Below are positions 61,486 through 64,000 of a stretch of 64,000 nucleotides of DNA, piece after piece (positions within the stretch are counted from its first letter, which is position 1; every line of letters starts with the position of its first letter). This DNA is from Farysia itapuensis (lineage: Eukaryota > Basidiomycota > Ustilaginomycetes > Ustilaginales > Ustilaginaceae): assembly GCA_023212645.1 (NCBI GenBank), contig JALBYC010000008.1:310001-374000 (forward strand). Reading direction: 5' to 3'. A model generated the notes under the pieces. The model searched no databases and was not told the origin of the DNA. It saw nothing but the letters and a program-made list of their open reading frames with translations. The position numbers and the translations under genes were made by a program.

Positions 61486-61738
61486 TGTTAGCCCACGCCG
61501 CCCGCCCATGTTGAAAACATTTCTTGCGTGGGATGTTATTAACGGTTAATAACGTCGATTTCTGCCAGTTTGTCCCAATTTGAGCAGCCGATTTTTTCGT
61601 CGATGGCCATTTTGGACCGTAAGAATGTTAGATATGAGAGCCAGTCGGGCAACATCGGATCCGAACATTTGCGGCGAGACAGCGGGACTTTGCGATCTTC
61701 ATCTGCGATCTCCTACCATCTACTTTTTGCGTAACATC
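61486..61738 (+). promoter_or_regulatory. QCR8 promoter with palindrome, CCAAT box and AATGTTAGA
   Basis: In this 253-bp region GTTATTAAC-G-GTTAATAAC, a perfect 19-bp palindrome, lies at 61535-61553. A CCAAT at 61575-61579 could bind the HAP complex expected for a respiratory gene (inference). AATGTTAGA at 61624-61632 is oriented to QCR8. A further AATGTTAGC at 61484-61492 overlaps the stop codon of the upstream gene. Confidence 0.6.
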
Positions 61739-62168
61739 ATGCGAGCTTCTCAGGTGTCGTACTCGGGCATGCCCACGGGCAAGAAATACGTAAGTCACCC
61801 ACTTTAGCGCCATGCAGGTCTGACAGAATTGCTGATCTCGTTGGCAAAATGGTAGATGGGATGGTGGGGTGATATGGGTGGTCCCGTCCAGCGCGGGATT
61901 GTTCAGTACTCGATCTCGCCTTTCCAGCAGAGCGCAATGCGTGGAGCACTGCACGCCTACGTCTTCTACGGCTTCAAGCGCATCATGGCCCAAGCGCCTT
62001 ACTTTGCCGTCCCCTTTGCTGCCGGTAAGTTTTTGCGCGCGCGAGACATCGTGCCACCAAATGTGCTAACTGCCCCTCACAGGTTACGGTCTGATCGCAT
62101 GGGCCAAGAAGAAGAACGCCTGGTACAACTCCAAGGAAGGCCACCTGGCCGTCGGCGAACAGGAGTAG
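61739..62168 (+). CDS. QCR8: Cytochrome bc1 complex subunit 8 (Qcr8)
   Basis: Three exons are inferred: 61739-61789, 61856-62024 and 62083-62168. The introns are 66 nt (GTAAGT...GGTAG) and 58 nt (GTAAGT, CTAAC branch, TCACAG). The spliced protein is 101 aa: MRASQVSYSGMPTGKKY joined to MGWWGDMGGPVQRGIVQYS, then a single TM region and the tail KKNAWYNSKEG. MGWWGxMGGPxQKGI is the hallmark of ubiquinol-cytochrome c reductase subunit 8 (the Q-binding-side small subunit) in the mitochondrial inner membrane. No single reading frame longer than exon size shows it, so it is easily missed. Confidence 0.93.
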
Positions 62169-62244
62169 GATAGATTACATTTCAAAGCCCGCGTAAAAAA
62201 AAAGGTATACAGCGACGAGGGAAAGGGTATAAGGGGGGGGGGGA

Positions 62245-64000
62245 TTAGCGCAGTTTGACAAAGGGGTTAAAGGCGTTGGTGTCGCGACGTTTGTCGGTGT
62301 AGGGGCGCGAGGCAGTGTTGAGATCCCAGAAGCGGAGCGTTTCATCGCCGGCACCAGTGACAATGGTGTCGCCTGCCGGACTCATGGACAGGTACAGGAC
62401 TCGCATCGTGTGGCCAGTGAGCGTGGCAATCTGCTGCATGGATGGGTACTTCCACACCTGAATCTGGTTTTGAATCGTGCCGCCCGAGTAGCCGTGGGTG
62501 CTGATCAGCTCGTTGGCGGTCTTGCTCCACGTCAGGTTGCACACCTGGCTGCCCGTGTCAATTTCGCTCAGCATAGTGCCGGTCGTGGCATTCCAGAAGC
62601 GGATCTTCATGTCCACCGTACCGCCACCCGAGGCCAAAATGCCCTGCTGATGTGGGCTCCATGCTATGGCCTTGACGGCAGCCGTGTGCTCGGCAAAGCG
62701 GTGCAGGGGCGACTCGTTGAGCCCCTCCCACACCATCAGCTTGTTGTCGTTTCCACCACTTGCCAATTGGTTGGTGTCCGTGTTCCACTTTAGGCCACAC
62801 ACCTCTTGTCGGTGCGCACGCAGAGTACGGATATACTGGTCCGGCGCGCGAACATCGCGGTGGTAGATGATGCGATCGCGCGAGCCGGACGACAGGATGG
62901 CTTCGTTCCAGGCTAGAGAGCCGACTCGCTGCGTATGGCCCTTCATGGTCCGGAGCAACTTTTGCTGTTCTGCATCCCAGATCTGCACCAGGCCCTTTTG
63001 CGTGCCGATAGCGATATGGTTGCCGGAGCCTGCCCAATTGATGCCGGTCACAACATCGTTGCCGTGCTCCTTGAGATCGCACAGCCTGGTGACCGAAGAA
63101 CTTTCGGCAGACCAGAGGTAGACGCAGGTGCCCAGTCCGACACCTAGAACATTGCGGCTGGACCAGTCGACGAGGTTGAGATAAAAGTCGTTGGCCAGAT
63201 CGGGCGCATCGAGCACCTTGTAGGGCACCTTGCTCAGCACACGCGGTGCTTTGCGAGGACTAAGCAGTATCCGCTGGCTCTCGAGCTTGACGGGCGACAG
63301 GCTGTAGGCACGATGGGTGGGTGAGTCGAGGGTGTCTGCAGTATTGGATGCGATGCCACCAAACAGACCGCCGCCGCCGCGTGAGCCACTGGGCGTCAGC
63401 TCCTCGCCAGCTTTGCCAAAGTTGCTACTGCGGCCTGGTGTACGGGAAGGACTGTAGGAAAACAGATTCTTCTTTGTCGGGGTGCTGGGCGAACCGAGAC
63501 CCGTGTGGCTGGAATGGCGGGTGGCCGAGGATCCGCCACTAGTGTGTATGGATGACGACGAACTGGAGGCGATGAATGCTTTGGCCCGGCTCGGCGAAGC
63601 GTCGGCGCCAAAGAGCTCGGAGGACAAGAGCGACGAAAAGGCGTGATTTGCCTCTTCCTTTTGGGCGTCTGTGTCTGCAATGACTTTGCGTTTGTGTCGG
63701 TGCGGGGTGGATGGCTCGTCGGCAATGAGCTGGTAGGCGGACTGGAGATCTGTGCCGTCTCTTTGCGGAATGAAGCGGTCCGCATAGTGCTGTTTTGACG
63801 AGCGGTGCGAAGAGGGACGAGAGCGAGGTGCCGAGCGATGTGATGCGTCACTGGCCAGGCTGGTCAAGCTAGAAGAGCGATGGACCGATCCGACGGTCTC
63901 TCTCGACGGCCCTGGTACGGGTGAGGCTGGTGTGGATGTGCCTGCATCTGCTTTGCCGGACGAGGCTGAAGATCTTCCCAACGACTGGCTACGCAGCCTA
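62245..64000 (-). CDS. CDH1: APC/C activator Cdh1 (Fzr1), N-terminus outside window
   Basis: The frame is open to the right edge with no ATG, so the start is missing. The C-box DRFIPQRDGTDLQ is followed by a Ser-rich linker, NLFSYSPSRTPGR and the KVPYKVLDAPDLANDFYLNL motif. Seven WD40 repeats then read the degron (GVGLGTCVYLWS, GTQKGLVQIWD, VTGAGDETLRFWD). The protein ends KLR, a variant of the usual IR tail that docks on the APC/C. LFGADAS-SP and SLSPVKLESQ are possible Cdk-type sites. The YSQNQ motif near repeat 6 has a four-residue insertion (YSGGTIQNQ). The R-L-rich end and C-box identify Cdh1 over Cdc20. It is 76 bp convergent with QCR8. Confidence 0.93.
   Translation of the reverse strand, partial: RLRSQSLGRSSASSGKADAGTSTPASPVPGPSRETVGSVHRSSSLTSLASDASHRSAPRSRPSSHRSSKQHYADRFIPQRDGTDLQSAYQLIADEPSTPHRHKRKVIADTDAQKEEANHAFSSLLSSELFGADASPSRAKAFIASSSSSSIHTSGGSSATRHSSHTGLGSPSTPTKKNLFSYSPSRTPGRSSNFGKAGEELTPSGSRGGGGLFGGIASNTADTLDSPTHRAYSLSPVKLESQRILLSPRKAPRVLSKVPYKVLDAPDLANDFYLNLVDWSSRNVLGVGLGTCVYLWSAESSSVTRLCDLKEHGNDVVTGINWAGSGNHIAIGTQKGLVQIWDAEQQKLLRTMKGHTQRVGSLAWNEAILSSGSRDRIIYHRDVRAPDQYIRTLRAHRQEVCGLKWNTDTNQLASGGNDNKLMVWEGLNESPLHRFAEHTAAVKAIAWSPHQQGILASGGGTVDMKIRFWNATTGTMLSEIDTGSQVCNLTWSKTANELISTHGYSGGTIQNQIQVWKYPSMQQIATLTGHTMRVLYLSMSPAGDTIVTGAGDETLRFWDLNTASRPYTDKRRDTNAFNPFVKLR

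Noticed and set aside
59446..61509. 687-codon open frame antisense to the Rho1 GEF gene
   Set aside because: High GC coding sequence often leaves the antisense frame open. The sense product has complete known domains, and the antisense product shows none.

Overview
The window is nuclear DNA from a compact, GC-rich fungal genome. Most likely it is a basidiomycete, and a yeast-like member of Ustilaginomycotina is my best guess (inference, from long disordered low-complexity proteins, few and very short introns, and the gene set). About 30 protein genes fill 64 kb. Most lack introns. The introns I can define are 56-69 nt apart from one of 104 nt; donors are mostly GTAAGT-like, with CTGAC-like branch sites in several. 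Convergent neighbours are packed 19-112 bp apart and one pair overlaps by 4 bp, whereas divergent promoters are 130-920 bp. No rRNA, tRNA, CRISPR or transposon was recognised.

Layout. 1-10.8 kb: leucine-rich repeat protein (cut at the left edge), uracil phosphoribosyltransferase, ESCRT-II Vps25, Rpd3L subunit Rxt3, DEAD-box helicase Dbp9, splicing factor U2AF small subunit. 10.8-25.5 kb: Mkt1, a half-size 5-oxoprolinase (HyuA half only), a large AGC-like kinase with a changed DFG motif, the phospholipid regulator Opi1, cullin-3. 25.8-37.3 kb: Sds3-like Rpd3L subunit, 14-TM MFS exporter, Oca1-type phosphatase, Rad2/XPG, a tiny membrane protein, and a sugar transporter that appears to contain a 3-nt micro-exon. 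37.8-39.1 kb: a free-standing intein-type LAGLIDADG homing endonuclease in a gene-poor, repeat-containing stretch. 39.7-52.4 kb: RING E3, a Rieske-DUF455 fusion, an Ams2/Spt21-like GATA factor, and two further MFS proteins. 52.9-64 kb: F-box-like protein, calmodulin, Rim2 carrier, Rho1 GEF (Rom2/Rgf type), Qcr8, and Cdh1 (cut at the right edge).

The genes are mostly housekeeping and regulatory. A loose theme is transcriptional repression and chromatin: Rxt3 and an Sds3-like protein belong to the same histone deacetylase complex, Opi1 recruits that complex in budding yeast, and an Ams2/Spt21-like factor would control histone genes. The most unusual items are the solitary homing endonuclease, a recurrent AATGTTAGA promoter motif found in many intergenic regions, the 3-nt micro-exon, the Rieske-diiron fusion, the GATA finger with a 73-residue loop, and the HyuA-only oxoprolinase.
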